Source of the DNA: Rosa chinensis
Taxonomy: Eukaryota; Streptophyta; Magnoliopsida; Rosales; Rosaceae
Length of the DNA stretch: 64,000 nucleotides
NCBI RefSeq assembly: GCF_002994745.2
Contig: NC_037090.1
Coordinates: 40,481,001-40,545,000 of the forward strand
Reading direction: 5' to 3'
The notes beneath the pieces are model-generated. The model was not told the origin of the DNA and ran no database searches. It saw nothing but the letters and a program-made list of their open reading frames with translations. The position numbers and the translations under genes are program-made. This document shows positions 1-11,992 of this stretch, in pieces. The first letter of the stretch is position 1. Every line of letters begins with the position of its first letter.

Positions 1-2240
1 CCAACTCGAACTCAAAGATAATAGTGGCATTCAAATATTTAAAGTCTAACAAATCTCCAAAAATAAAATACATCAATTCACCAAAGTTAGGTCATAGACC
101 TCAAATATAATTCATTACAAGTCTGGGTCATAATTCCCATAGTAATCAGAGCAGTCTAAAGAAATAGAAAGTGATATAAGGTTCAGTAGGTTTAACAGGT
201 AACCTACTATACGAGATAAGGGAAATCGGTGCAGTCACTATGGCTCACTCCTAAAGCGCAGAGCAGCAACGCTGTAAACTGGGCATTTGAAACCGAAGGG
301 CCCAGGGGGAAAGTATTGAAAACACGTTAGCGTGAGTGAACAAAAAGTTAAATAGATATATCATAAGAAACGAAATTAAAGAGTTGATACTTTCCCACAA
401 TTTAGTTTGGAAAAAAAAAATATAACTTTTCCGATGCATGCAGGGTTAGAAATTTTATTCAATTCAAAAACTTCAAGGGTGTGAGAAAAGGAAAATAATC
501 CAGCCCCGCTGGCTAAAGAAAATAAATAGATAATATGGGGAAGAGATTTCACCATACGGGTAAATGAGCCCCTCAGGCCCTACCTACCCTCGACTGCCAC
601 TCACACATAGATTGTGTGAGGAGGAGAACTAATAACCTCGACTACCACCCACGTGAGGAGGAGAATAAGCTACCTCAACTGCCACTCACAAACACAAAGT
701 GAGGAAGAGACCTAATCGAATGACCCGAGTATGGTGAGGAAAATATTCAAAAATAGTAAATCCATAAGGCTTCCCCACATATTTCAATGACGTGACCCCG
801 CACACCAAAAATATTCTCAATTTCATAAAGAATAGCCGAGCGATAATAAATGACTAAAAATCGGCGAAAACATATAATTTAAAATTCAATCTCCCAAAAA
901 CCAAATCATGTTCCCCCAAACAGTTCAAAGTTTAAGTCTGAGCATGACAATTCATATTCGAAAACCATACGGGAGCAATGCTAAAATTATGATCCAAAAT
1001 GAATATTATACTTGATAAGAAGTATGATAAATAAAACAAGACAATCACTCATCAATTCGGTAAATAAGTGCAAGCATCAAAATTTAAAACAAAGTCCACT
1101 CACAGTATTAAACTAGTCCTGTCGTCGATCAGTATTCTCCTCGTATGGAGACTCCTCTCGTCCTGTACGAATAACATTCGTATAAATTATAATTACGGGA
1201 CGGGAACTTAAATTTTATGATAATTAGATAATGGAATTTCTAAACATCTTCTTAAACCCAACTCCTTCAATCCACCTTAGATTCCATCCAACTACACCAA
1301 AGTCACATTTACAACCTCCACAACTCATTTACATTTTAACTAGCTAAAAATAGAAACCAAAACTCCACCCTACGCGGAGTCCACAGTGGCGACACGTGAG
1401 CTACACGCGCCGCCGGCAAACACCTCCGATGGCCACCAAAATTTGGCAGCACCACCTACTCAACAAACCCAACCTCTTTCTCAACTACAACAAGTTCCAA
1501 TTTTACCTTGAATAGCTCCAATTTGGCCGGTGAAAATTTCCAGAAAATTCAAAAACCCTAGGATTTGAAATTTCTTCGATTCGCTCTCTACACCACGAAT
1601 TGAAGCTAGAACCTTGAGGGGAAATGGCAAATGGCTCGAGGCGCTTCTCCTATGCCTGGTTTTGTGGCCAGAGATGGCCGGAATTGGAAGAAATCGACGA
1701 TTAAAGCCGACTGCTACAGTAAAGTTTGGAAGCCCGATTTGCGAAATTCCGGCCAAATCATTGTGAATCACCACCGTAGGCGTGTCAAGGGGAAGGAGGA
1801 GTGTCGTCCTATGCCCTGGGTTCGTCGTTTGGGTGGCCGAAAGGAGGAGATTGGCCGGAAATCAAAGGGAGGCCGAAAAAAGGAGAGAGCTCGGGGAAGA
1901 AGAGAGAGAGAGTTACGAGCTGGGGTGGATTTCCGAAAATGGAAATCTACCAACAGTAATTTTCCATATATATAATAATTACCATGAACAGTAACTTTCA
2001 CATTTTAAGCCATAACTTTCACATATGAACTCCGATTTAAGTGTACCACATGTCCACGGACTCGGTTTAATGTCCCCTACAACTTTCATGACTCAAATTT
2101 TCTCAAATTGTTAACCCATAAAAAGTCAACTTCTGACACCCCCCCCCCCCCCAATTGATAAAATCCGAAACCAAAGACGGTAAAACGTTTAATAATTTAA
2201 TTAGATATAGAAAAAGGGTAATTCAGATATGGGGCGTAAC
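1..2240 (-). repeat. 3' LTR of the Tekay element (partial)
   Basis: This copy aligns base for base, with scattered differences, to 9684-11907. The inner boundary is set by a purine-rich tract (read on the minus strand) just to its right and by the end of similarity with the other LTR. Its terminal bases read cgtaacg where the other copy reads cataaca, so the terminal dinucleotide is mutated here. Small reading frames inside it (for example 1481-1774 and 1768-2001 minus) recur in the other LTR and are not genes. Confidence 0.9.
585..714. repeat. Short tandem repeat inside Tekay LTR
   Basis: Three imperfect units of about 40-47 bp, each built from an cctcgactgcc/cactcaca block followed by gtgaggaggaga. 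The same array is present in the other LTR (about 10253-10382), and the nested solo LTR has a longer version with four units at about 4367-4548. Unit number therefore varies between family members. Confidence 0.8.
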
Positions 2241-2242
2241 GA

Positions 2243-2260
2243 TTCACCCCCCTATGAAAA
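2243..2260 (-). other. Polypurine tract of the Tekay element
   Basis: On the minus strand this is a purine-rich run containing AGGGGGGTGAA directly before the 3' LTR. This is the expected plus-strand priming site of an LTR retrotransposon. Confidence 0.7.
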
Positions 2261-2286
2261 TTTCGTCCTCAAAATTTACATACCTG

Positions 2287-3001
2287 TCAGAACAGATGGG
2301 GACACTGCTGTCTCATTAGGTCCTCCGATTCCCAAGTAGCTTCTTCCACCGAATGATTACTCCACAATACCTTAACCAAAGGTATGGTCTTGTTCCTTAG
2401 TACTTGCTCCCTTCTATCGAGTATCTGAATCGGTTTCTCTTCATACGTCAGATCTTCCTTCAACCGAATAGGCTGTTCTTCTAAAACATGAGAAGGATCA
2501 GCAATATACTTGCGGAGCATGGACACGTGGAAGACATCATGAATTTTTGATAGCCTTGGAGGTAGTATTAACTTATAAGCAACTGGGCCAACGCGTTCTT
2601 TTATCTGAAAAGGTCCAATATATCGAGGACTGAGCTTCCCCAGTTTACCAAATCTCACAATGCCCTTCCAAGCTAGGGGACAATTTTAAGAATACCCAAT
2701 CACCTTTTTGAAACTCCAAGTCTTTCCTGCGGTTATCCGCATAACTCTTCTGTCTACTATGAGCTGCCCTGAGCTTCTCCTTGATCAACTTAACTTTTTC
2801 AGTGGTAATCCATACGATCTCTGGGCCTATGAGCTTTCTTTCTCCTACTTCATTCCAACACAATGGAGTACGACATTGTTTTCCATAGAGAGCTTCGTAA
2901 GGAGCCAAGTCAATACTGGAATGGTAACTATTATTGTAAGCGAACTCTATCAATGCCAAATGGCTATCCCAACTTCCTTTGATATGAATTGCATAACACA
3001 A
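2287..3001 (-). pseudogene. Tekay integrase C-terminal part and chromodomain-like tail
   Basis: Two overlapping minus-strand frames, 3001-2645 and 2658-2287, carry consecutive parts of one polyprotein. The first has the end of the integrase core (residues reading LIEFAYNNSYHSS) and the GDWVFLK start of the integrase tail. The second has SPRYIGPFQI, the HDVFHVSMLRKY motif, and a C-terminal segment with VLWSNHS and EEATWE, the reduced chromodomain seen in Tekay-type chromoviruses. A frameshift near 2650 separates them. An in-frame stop near 3055 separates both from the integrase core upstream. Broken, so not functional as it stands. Confidence 0.85.
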
Positions 3002-3054
3002 GATCTCAACATGTCCTCCAAAGTTTGGATAGTTCTCTCTGATTGTCCATCAGT

Positions 3055-3838
3055 CTATGGATGAAATGCAGTGCTAAAACTCAGTCCAGTACCCAAAGCC
3101 TCATGTAGACTCTTCCAAAATTTTGAAGTGAAACGAGGATCTCGATCAGAGACAATAGAAACAGGTGACCCATGAAGTTTTACTATTTCATTCACATAAA
3201 GTTCTGCCAATTTGTCCATCCCGTAAGTTTTGTTGACCGGTAAGAAGTGAGCAGACTTAGTGAGTCGATCCACTATCACCCAAATATTATCATGACCATT
3301 ACGAGTTCGTGGAAGGCCAGACACAAAATCCATGGTGACATGCTCCCACTTCCACTCTGGAATTGGCAACGGCTGCAGTAATCCCGAAGGCTTTTGCCTT
3401 TCTGCTTTTACCTGTTGGCACACCAAGCACCTACTCACATATGCTGCAATTTCCCTTTTCATATTTTGCCACCAATAGTATGCTTTTAAAGTTCGGTACA
3501 TTTTTGTCCCGCCAGGATGCATAGCATAAGCAGAACCATGAGCCTCTTCCAAAATTTCTCGTTTAATATCAACAAGATTAGGAACACATAGTCTATTTCC
3601 AAACATTAAGGCTCCATCCCTTCTGAGAGTAAAGTCCGTTCTAGTGCCGCTACTCACTGCTTCTTTTAATTGTCTTAGATATTCATCTTCATCTTGTGCC
3701 TCCCGCACCCTATCAATGAGAATCGGCCTTACATGGAAGCTAGCTATCAACGCTCCAGATTCTTTCTCAATTGCCAAATTTACCCCCGTAGCTCGCAATT
3801 CATAGAGTAAGGGAACTCGAACTGCCCTCAAATGGGCT
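3055..3838 (-). pseudogene. Tekay integrase (zinc-binding domain and catalytic core)
   Basis: The minus-strand frame holds the HHCC zinc-binding region (HPGGTKMYRTLK, then CLVCQQVK) and the DDE core with its first Asp in MDFVSGLP and its second in SDRDPRFTS. The frame ends in a premature stop right after the AFHP motif, just before the region where the catalytic Glu normally follows. Its upstream side is cut off from RNase H by the solo LTR at 3844-6259. The role in a living copy would be insertion of cDNA into chromatin. Confidence 0.9.
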
Positions 3839-3843
3839 AAAGA

Positions 3844-6259
3844 TGACAGGACCCGCCCTGGATTTCACCCCGAAATCCGGAGTGGCCCTGCGGGGCCCAC
3901 CTTAGTGATAACTCTACCGAGAACTGGTCGAGTCACCCCTAAAGTGGACTACCCAAAAAAGTAACCCACAATAGATCAGAGCCAAACAAAGAAGTGCGGA
4001 AGCTATTCGTCAACTATGCCTCGAACCACGTACGCACGACCTCAACTAATAACGCCTGCAAACTGGGCATTAGAAACCGAAAGGCCCAGGGGAAAGTAGA
4101 TTTAAAACGTTAGCGTGAGTGGACAAAAATAAACAAATTAACAAGAAAAAGATTTCATACTTTCCCACATTTATTTCTTAAAAAATTTCCCGATGCATGC
4201 AACATTTATAAAACGTATGTCTTTAAAACTCGGAGTCTCGTGAAAACATACCAGTCCCCGCTGGCTAAAAGAATCGGACTAGCCCCGCTAGTCAAGTAAC
4301 AAATAGTAGAATATGGGGAAGGGACGTCACCATACGGGTAAAGGAGCCCCTTAGGCTCAACCTACCCTCGACTACCACTCACACATAGATTGTGTGAGGA
4401 GGAGAACTAATAACCTCGACTGCCACCCACGTGAGGAGGAGAATAAATCACCTCGACTGCCACTCACAAACACAAAGTAAGTGAGGAGGAGAATAAGCTA
4501 CCTCAACTGCCACTCACAAACGCAAAGTAAGTGAGGAGGAGACCTAATCAAATGACCCGAGTATGGTGAGGAAATCATTCAAAATCCATAAAATCCGAAA
4601 GGCTTTCCCAATATCTCACGAGAAAACAAATAAATATTCCAATAACGTGACCCCGCACGCCAAATACTCTCAAATTCAGAACCAAACCCGGAAATTAGTA
4701 CGAGCCCAAATTCCTTCGGAAAAATCTCATTTCCAATAATATTCCAGAATATCTCTAACTTGACTACTAAATATAATATGTAATCCAAAAATCATCTCGG
4801 TAAAATAAGTCGTCGAAAAATCTCGTAAATCATATTTCCAAATAATAATCATATATTCCAAAACCAATTCCGAAAGTCATACCGAAATAAATCATAATTA
4901 AATTCCAAAAATCAATTCATATGCTCGGAAAGTGATAGGTTAATTAAATAGAACGTACTTTAGTAAAAAATGCATGCATCACTTATTTAAAAAAAACAAA
5001 AGTCCACTCACAGTACTATTGGGCGACCACGCAAACGAGTTCCTTCATCGAGCAATAGCTCGGTACGTCGTCCTGTACACAATTATGTTTCCGTAAACGG
5101 CAATCCGATAAAATAAATACGAACCTAAACGAAACTCGAAAATCCCTATCTCCAATACTTCTCAAATTTCACCCAAATCTCTTCCACAACACTACTTCCT
5201 CAATTTACATATTCCACAATGAAAACGAGAGAAATCCGACGGCCGGATTTCCCACAATTCCATCACAAAACTCCAAACTTCGGAAATTCACAAACAATTC
5301 CAAACTCCTCCAAAATTCACCAAACTTCACATACAAGCTCCACAACAATATACAATTTAATGGGCTAAAAACTGAAATTAAAACACTGCCATATAAGCCT
5401 CCACGCGCCACCAACAATGGCAGCGCGTGGGCCCCACGCGCCGGCGGCCACCACCTCCGATGGCCACCAAACTCCGGCACTAGCATCTACACAATAAGCC
5501 CAACCAACTTCCCAACTACAACATCATCCAATTTTACCTCGAAGTGGCCGAATCAAGCCGGTGAAGGAAAGCCCCGAAGCTCCAAGAACCCTAGAAATGA
5601 AAAATTGTCAATTCGACTTCTACAATACAAATTGGAATGAACCACCTTAGGGGAAATGATCACCATTAAAAACCGAACCTTCGATGCTAACCTGGTGGCC
5701 GGAGGTGGCCGGAATGGCCGGAAATCGGCGAAACCCCAAAACTGCAACCGGAGCAAACCTTGCTTCGATCCGGGCTTTTCCGGCCAAATCGTCGAAAACT
5801 AAGGGCACTAGCGTGACTAGGGGGAGGAGGCGACCCTGTGGTTGCCGGCTTTCTGCCGGGTGATGGCCGGACGGCGGCTAATCGAAGGGAAGAAGAAGAA
5901 TCCGAAAGGGAAAGAAGAGAGGTCGGGGGAGAGGAGAGAGAAGGTAGATTTCCGGAAATGGAAATCTACCACAGTAACTTTCTATATATATATATAGAAA
6001 GTTACTATGAACAGTAACATTCACATTTTCGCCTATAACTTTCGCATACGAGCTCCGATTTTTACGTACCACATATGCACGCGCTCGGTTTAACGTTCTC
6101 TACAACTTTCATGAAGAACATTTTCTCAAATTTTGACCCGAACAAAAAGTCAACTTTTAGGGCCACTAAAAGTATCGAAACAAAGTAAAAAGTGAAAGTA
6201 ATTGTCGTTTACCGTCCAAATGACTAGTAAACTGGTAAATTGAGGTACGGGATGTTACA
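3844..6259 (-). mobile_element. Nested Tekay solo LTR with AAAGA target duplication
   Basis: A 2416-bp LTR begins with TG (tgacaggacccgcc) and ends with CA (gatgttaca). It is flanked by a perfect 5-bp duplication, AAAGA at 3839-3843 and 6260-6264. Ends and internal tandem repeats match the outer element's LTRs, but the body is clearly diverged, so it is another family member. There is no internal coding sequence, which means it formed by recombination between two LTRs. It sits in pol between RNase H and integrase, and is therefore younger than the outer element. Confidence 0.95.
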
Positions 6260-6264
6260 AAAGA

Positions 6265-6863
6265 GCTAAAGGGCTTCCAACTAAGTGCATCTGCTACCAC
6301 ATTGGCCCTTCCTAGATGATACTCAATAGTGCAATTGTAATCCTTAATTAACTCCAACCACCTCCTCTGCCTCAAATTCAAGTCCCTTTGAGTAAGTAAA
6401 TATTGAAGACTTTTATGATCCGTGAATATCTGGCATCGAGCCCCATAAAGATAGTGTCTCCATAACTTAAGTGCAAGTACCCACGGCAGCAAGCTCAAGG
6501 TCATGAGTCGGATAATTCATTTCATGAGGTTTCAGCTGCCTAGATGCATAAGCAATCACATTTCCATGTTGCATTAACACACAACCCAAGCCTTGTCTTG
6601 AGGCATCACTGTAAATCACATACTCCCCGCTATCATCAGGTAATGCCAGAACTGGGGCACTAGTTAAACGTCTTTTGAGCTGTTGAAAACTTTGTTCGCA
6701 CTCCTCTGACCAAAAATTTAACACCCTTCCTGGTCAATTTGGTAAGAGGAGCTGCAAGCCTGGAAAAATCTTGAATGAACCGCCGATAGTAGCCTGCCAA
6801 ACCCAAGAAACTACGAATCTCTGTCACAGTAGTAGGTCTTCCCCAGTTTAAAACCGCTTCCAC
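6265..6863 (-). pseudogene. Tekay RT C-terminal part and RNase H, frameshifted
   Basis: Three overlapping minus-strand frames (6863-6660, 6724-6467, 6504 downward) carry in order the RT thumb region ([13 protein letters not shown]), the RNase H start ([15 protein letters not shown]) and its end ([12 protein letters not shown], then VADALSW). At least two frameshifts break them. The final motif is normally VADALSR; a Trp replaces the Arg here. The frame then runs into the inserted solo LTR. Confidence 0.88.
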
Positions 6864-6980
6864 CTTTTAAGGGTCTACACTAATACCTTCAGCTGAAACC
6901 ACATGACCCAAGAATCCTATGCTGTTAAGCCAGAATTCACACTTACTCAACTTAGCATATAGTTTAGCCTCCCTCAAAGT

Positions 6981-8162
6981 CTAAAGCACCAGCTTTAAGT
7001 GCTTAACATGAAGTTCATCACTCTTAGAGTAGACCAAAATATCATCAATAAACACGATCACGAAACGGTCTAGGTACGGGCGGAATACCCGATTCATGAG
7101 GCCCATGAAAGCCGCAGGAGCATTGGTCAATCCAAACGGCATTACCTCAAACTCATAGTGACCATAACGTGATCGGAAGGCGGTCTTGGGTATGTCAGAC
7201 TCTCTTATCCGCAACTGATGATAACCTGACCTCAAATCAATTTTTGAAAAGACCTTGGCACCCCGCAACTGATCAAACAAATCATCAATTCGTGGTAAAG
7301 GATACTTGTTCTTCATTGTGACCTTATTCAACTTCCTGTAATCAATACACAATCTCAAAGTGCCATCCTTCTTCTTAACAAAAAGGACTGGGGCACCCCA
7401 AGGAGATACGCTTGGTCGAATGAAACCTTTATCTAAAAGCTCTTGTAATTGAGTCTTTAACTCTTTTAATTCAGCTGGGGCCATCCGGTAAGGTGCCTGA
7501 GATATAGGTGTCGTACCGGGAAGCAAATCTATAGTGAAATCTATTTCTCTTACTGGAGGTAAGCCAAGTAGTTCATCAGGAAACACATCCGGAAACCTCC
7601 TAACCACAAGAATATCCTCAATACTCAACACCTCCCTCCTTGTATCCACCATGTGTGCCAAGTAAGCCTGGCAACCTTTATTCAAAAGCTTTTCAGCTGT
7701 TATGGCCGAAATCAGGCAAGAAGAGAGAATATTCCGTTCACCTCGGAAAATAATTGCTGGTTTTCCTGGACTTCGAAACACTACTTCCTTACGGAAACAG
7801 TCAACCAATGCACAATGTGTCCCCAGAAAATCCATCCCCAGAATTACATCAAACTCAACAAGATCTAAAGGGATTAGGTTGGCTTCCAAGCAAAAACCAT
7901 CAACCATTACACCACAATGATTGAAAACCCATTCTATCTTAAGGGTTTCTCCCGCAGGTAAAGAAACATACCACTCACCTATAAGAGGTGATGACGGTAC
8001 ATTTGCAAAACATGCGAATCTACTTGACATAAAAGAGTGCGTCGTACCGGGATCAATTAAGGTTAAAGCAGGTTGATTAAAGATAAACAATGTACCAACG
8101 ATAACCTTCAGTGAATCACGGCCCTCCTGTTGGGTCCTGGCGTGCAGTCTAGCATGTGTCAT
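6981..8162 (-). pseudogene. Tekay aspartic protease and reverse transcriptase
   Basis: One open minus-strand frame of 393 codons. The protease active site near residue 37 reads [10 protein letters not shown]: the catalytic Asp is kept, but the usual Ser-Gly-Ala is Pro-Gly-Thr. RT motifs follow in order: [53 protein letters not shown] and the catalytic FIDDILVYS box near residue 375. The frame ends at a stop soon after, before the thumb. It is in a different frame from gag upstream. Confidence 0.92.
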
Positions 8163-8229
8163 AGGACGACCTCGCTGAGCCCTGCCCTGCTGAGAACTAG
8201 CTCGGCCTATCGACCTAGTGTGGGCGTTG

Positions 8230-9276
8230 CTAGTAGAACCGCCAGCAGAGGACTAAGCAACAGTCAGAGTGGGGGCAGATCTGGCTCCCTGAGTCAAAAA
8301 AAGGGCAATCCCTCCTGAAGTGATCCTGACCACACATAAAACATCCCACTATCTGATACTGCCCAAACTGAGCTGACTGGCTAGTAGAAGCCCCACTCGA
8401 ACCACCATGATAACTCTTGGACCTCTCAAGCTGCCCAAACTGTCGTCCACTAAACTGACCCCGAGAGAATCTCCTGTCACGTACCCTGAATCTAGTATGG
8501 GACCTTGAACTGGAACCACTGCTCTTTCCACTACCAACTGAAGATCCAGAACCAGATGTGGAAGTAGCCCTCTTAGATGGGCCCTGGCTAGGGCCACCAG
8601 GATCCCTAGGGTGAAATCCGGCAGGTGAGTCCGACTCTATGTCCATGGCATAAGATATTGCCTCAGCAAAACTTTGATATGGTGTGCCTAACATCTTATC
8701 CTTAAACTTTCCTCCAAGACCCAGGACAAATCTACGAATCTTACTTTGCTCAGTTCGAACCAAATCCGGCACATGGTGAGCTAAGGAGAGAAACTCCTGC
8801 TCAAACTCCAACACTGACTGATCATCTCTCTTCTCCAAACTCAAAAACTGGTCCTGCATCCGATTAAGGTCGGCATCACTAAAGTAACGTCCATAGAAAT
8901 GGGCCTTGAACATATCCCATGTCATCGGGCCAGCATTGGCAGGGTCATTGACAACACCAGTCCACCAATGCCAGGCGGTATCCTCAAGGAACTGTACCGC
9001 CAAATTCACTTTCCTGTCCTCTAGAAGGTCCATCTGGGAGAAAACTATCTCCATCCTATCAAGCCACTGCTGAGCCTCAACAGGTGAGGTGGCAGAAGCA
9101 AAAGTCTGAGCCCCATGCCTCCTAGCACACTCCACAGTATAGTCGGTACGTGACCCGGGGAGAGCTGCGGCAATCTGCCGAAAGAACTGCCCAAAAGTAT
9201 CCACAAACCTCCTAGGTATCTGCTCATCATCCTCAACAGGAGGAGTTCCCCTATGTGCTCGGTGATTTCGAGCCAT
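8230..9276 (-). pseudogene. Tekay Gag (capsid and zinc knuckle)
   Basis: A 348-codon minus-strand frame opening with MARNHRAHRG. Residues about 80-200 form the retrotransposon capsid domain (WLDRMEIVF, then YGRYFSD and FLSLEKRDDQSV). A Gly/Ser/Arg-rich linker follows, then a zinc knuckle CFMCGQDHFRRDC. The canonical knuckle is C-x2-C-x4-H-x4-C; here only three residues lie between the second Cys and the His, so one position is lost. The frame shifts out before the protease, and the C-terminal end is likely artefactual. Confidence 0.88.
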
Positions 9277-9475
9277 AATGCGTGAAGAAAAGTATTAAGA
9301 AGTTCAAGGATCAGTATAACAAGGTATCTACTTTACGTGCTTAATTACACACTAGCACCGAAGAGCACACAATGGGGATCCGCCGCTGTCGGGCCTTCAC
9401 TCGGGAGGTAACTAGGCGTCATTAGGCACATAAAATAGTAAAGAAACATAGAAGTCTACAGAACCTAGCAACCTA

Positions 9476-9490
9476 ATGCTCTGATACCAA
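9476..9490 (-). other. Primer binding site of the Tekay element
   Basis: On the minus strand the bases just inside the 5' LTR read TTGGTATCAGAGCAT. This contains TGGTATCAGAGC, complementary to the 3' end of initiator tRNA-Met. It fixes the 5' LTR boundary at 9492. Confidence 0.9.
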
Positions 9491-9491
9491 C

Positions 9492-11907
9492 TGACAGGAC
9501 CCGCCCCGGATTTCATCCTGAAATCCGAAGTGGTCCTGCTGGTCCCACTTTTAAAGGAGATTTTACCGAAAAATTTCGGCAGGACCTACCCTAAAAATGG
9601 GCAACCCAAACCTGCAAGAAACCAAATACACTTCTAATAACCCAACCGTATCCTCCTAGAGCCGCCCTGCTCCCATAAACCAACCAACTCGAACTCAAAG
9701 ATAATAGTGGTATTCAAATATTTAAAGTCTAACGAATCTCCATAAACAAACTACATCAATTCACCAAAGTTAGGTCATAGACCTCAAATATAATTCATTG
9801 CAAGTCTGGGTCATAATTCCCATAGTAATCAGAGCAGTCTAAAGAAATAGAAAGTGATATAACAGGTAACCTACTATATGAGATAAGGGAAGCCGGTGCG
9901 GTCACTATGGCTCACTCCTAAAGTGCCGAGCAGCAACGCTGTAAACTGGGGATTTGAAACGTAAGGGCCCAGGGGGAAAGTATTGAAAACACGTTAGCGT
10001 GAATGGACAAAAAGTTAAATAGATATATCATAAGAAACGAAATTAAAGAGTTGATACTTTCCCACAATTTAGTTTGGAAAAAAAAATAACTTTTCCGATG
10101 CATGCAGGGTTAGAAATTTTAATCAATTCAAAAACTTCAAGGGAGCGTGAGAAAAGGAAAATAATCCAGCCCCGCTGGTTAAAGAAAATAAATAGATAAT
10201 ATGGGGAAGAGATTTCACCATAAGGGTAAATGAACCCCTCAAGCCCTACCTACCCTCGACTGCCACTCACACAGAGATTGTGTGAGGAGGAGAACTAATA
10301 ACCTCGACTACCACCCACGTGAGGAGGAGAATAAGCTACCTCAACTGCCACTCACAAACACAAAGTGAGGAGGAGACCTAATCGAATGACCCGAGTATGG
10401 TGAGGAAAATATTCAAAAATAGTAAATCCATAAGGCTTCCCCACATATTTTAATGACATGACCCCGCACGCCACAAATATTCTCAATTTCATAAAGAATA
10501 GCTGAGCAATAATAAATGACTATAAATCGGCGAAAACATATAATTTAAAATTCAATCTCCCAAAAACCAAATCATGTTCCCCCAAACAGTTCAAAGTTTA
10601 TGTCTGAGCATGACAATTCATATTCGAAAACCATACAGGAGCAATGCTAAAATTATGATCCAAAATGAATATTATACTTGATAAGAAGTATGATAAATAA
10701 AACAAGACAATCGCTCATCAATTCGGTAAATAAGTGCATGCATCAAAATTTAAAACAAAGTCCACTCACAGTATTAAACTAGTCCTGTCGTCGATCAGTA
10801 TTCTCCTCATATGGAGAATCCTCTCGTCCTGTACGAATAACACTCGTATAAATTATAATTACGGGACAGGAATTTAAATTTTATGATAATTAGATAATGG
10901 AATTTCTAAACATCTTCTTAAACCCAACTCCTTCAGTCCACCTTAGATTCCATCCAACTACACCAAAGTCACATTTACAACCTCCACAACTCATGTACAT
11001 TTTAACTAGCTAAAAATAGAAACCAAAACTCCACCCTACGCGCCGTCCACAGTGGCGGCACGTGAGCTACACGCGCCGCCGGCAAACACCTCCGATGGCC
11101 ACCAAAATTTGGCAGCACCACCTACTCAACAAACCCAACCTCTTTCTCAACTACAACAAGTTCCAATTTTACCTTGAATAGCTCCAATTTGGCCTGTGAA
11201 AATTTCCAGAAAATTCAAAAACCCTAGGATTTGAAATTTCTTCGATTCACTCTCTACACCACGAATTGAAGCTAGAACCTTGAGGGGAAATGGCAAATGG
11301 CTCGAGGCACTTCTCCTATGCCTGGTTTTGTGGCCGAAGATGGCCGGAATTAGAAGAAATCGACGATTAAAGCCGACTGCTACAGTGAAGTTTGGAAGCC
11401 CGATTTGCGAAATTCCGGCCAAATCATTGTGAATCACCACCGTAAGCGTGTCAAGGGGAAGGAGGAGTGTCGTCCTATGCCCTGGGTTCGTCGTTTGGGT
11501 GGCCGGAAGGAGGAGATTGGCTGGAAATCAAAGGGAGGCCGAAAGAAGGAGAGAGTTTGGGGAAGAAGAGAGAGAGAGTTACGGGCTGGGGTGGATTTCC
11601 GAAAATGGAAATCTACCAACAGTAATTTTCCATATATATAATAATTACCATGAACAGTAAATTTCACATTTTAAGCCATAACTTTCACATATGAACTCCG
11701 ATTTAAGTGTACCACATGTCCACGGACTCGGTTTAATGTCCCCTACAACTTTCGTGAATGAAATTTTGTCAAATTGTTAACGCATAAAAAGTCAACTTCT
11801 GACACCCCCCCCCCCTCTAATTGATAAAATCCGAAACCAAAGACGGTAAAACGTTTAATAATTTAATTAGATATAGAAAAAGGGTAATTCGGATACGGGG
11901 CATAACA
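9492..11907 (-). repeat. 5' LTR of the Tekay element
   Basis: Full-length LTR of 2416 bp, tgacagg...cataaca, next to the tRNA-Met primer site. It matches 1-2240 along its whole length. Visible differences include substitutions and a deletion of about 15 bases near 9860 relative to the other copy. The sequence outside the element begins TTCGC at 11908; the matching duplication would be left of the window. Confidence 0.9.
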
Positions 11908-11992
11908 TTCGCGCTATAAATGCCTTGTTTTCCTGTAGTGTTTTGGTCCAATAAAATGTATAATCTTATCTTTTTAGTTTTTTTGTTTTAAT

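Larger units (their letters stand above)
1..11907 (-). mobile_element. Ty3 Tekay-clade chromovirus (left-truncated by window)
   Basis: A long LTR retrotransposon read on the minus strand. Its 5' LTR is at 9492-11907, its 3' LTR at 1-2240 (the first ~192 bases lie outside the window), and between them are gag, protease, reverse transcriptase, RNase H, integrase and a C-terminal chromodomain-like segment, which is the Ty3 chromovirus order. The integrase tail and very long LTRs fit the Tekay (Del) clade by established knowledge. The coding region is cut by several frameshifts and stops, and by a nested solo LTR at 3844-6259, so it is not autonomous now. The two LTRs differ by scattered substitutions and small indels, so insertion is not recent. 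Confidence 0.9.

Noticed and set aside
585..714. Regular repeats that could suggest a CRISPR-like array
   Set aside because: Units are contiguous and imperfect with no unique spacers, occur in all LTR copies, and the genome is plant nuclear.
1481..2001. Several open frames on both strands, repeated at 11147-11667
   Set aside because: They lie inside the two copies of one LTR and have purine-rich biased composition; their repetition comes from LTR duplication, not from gene conservation.
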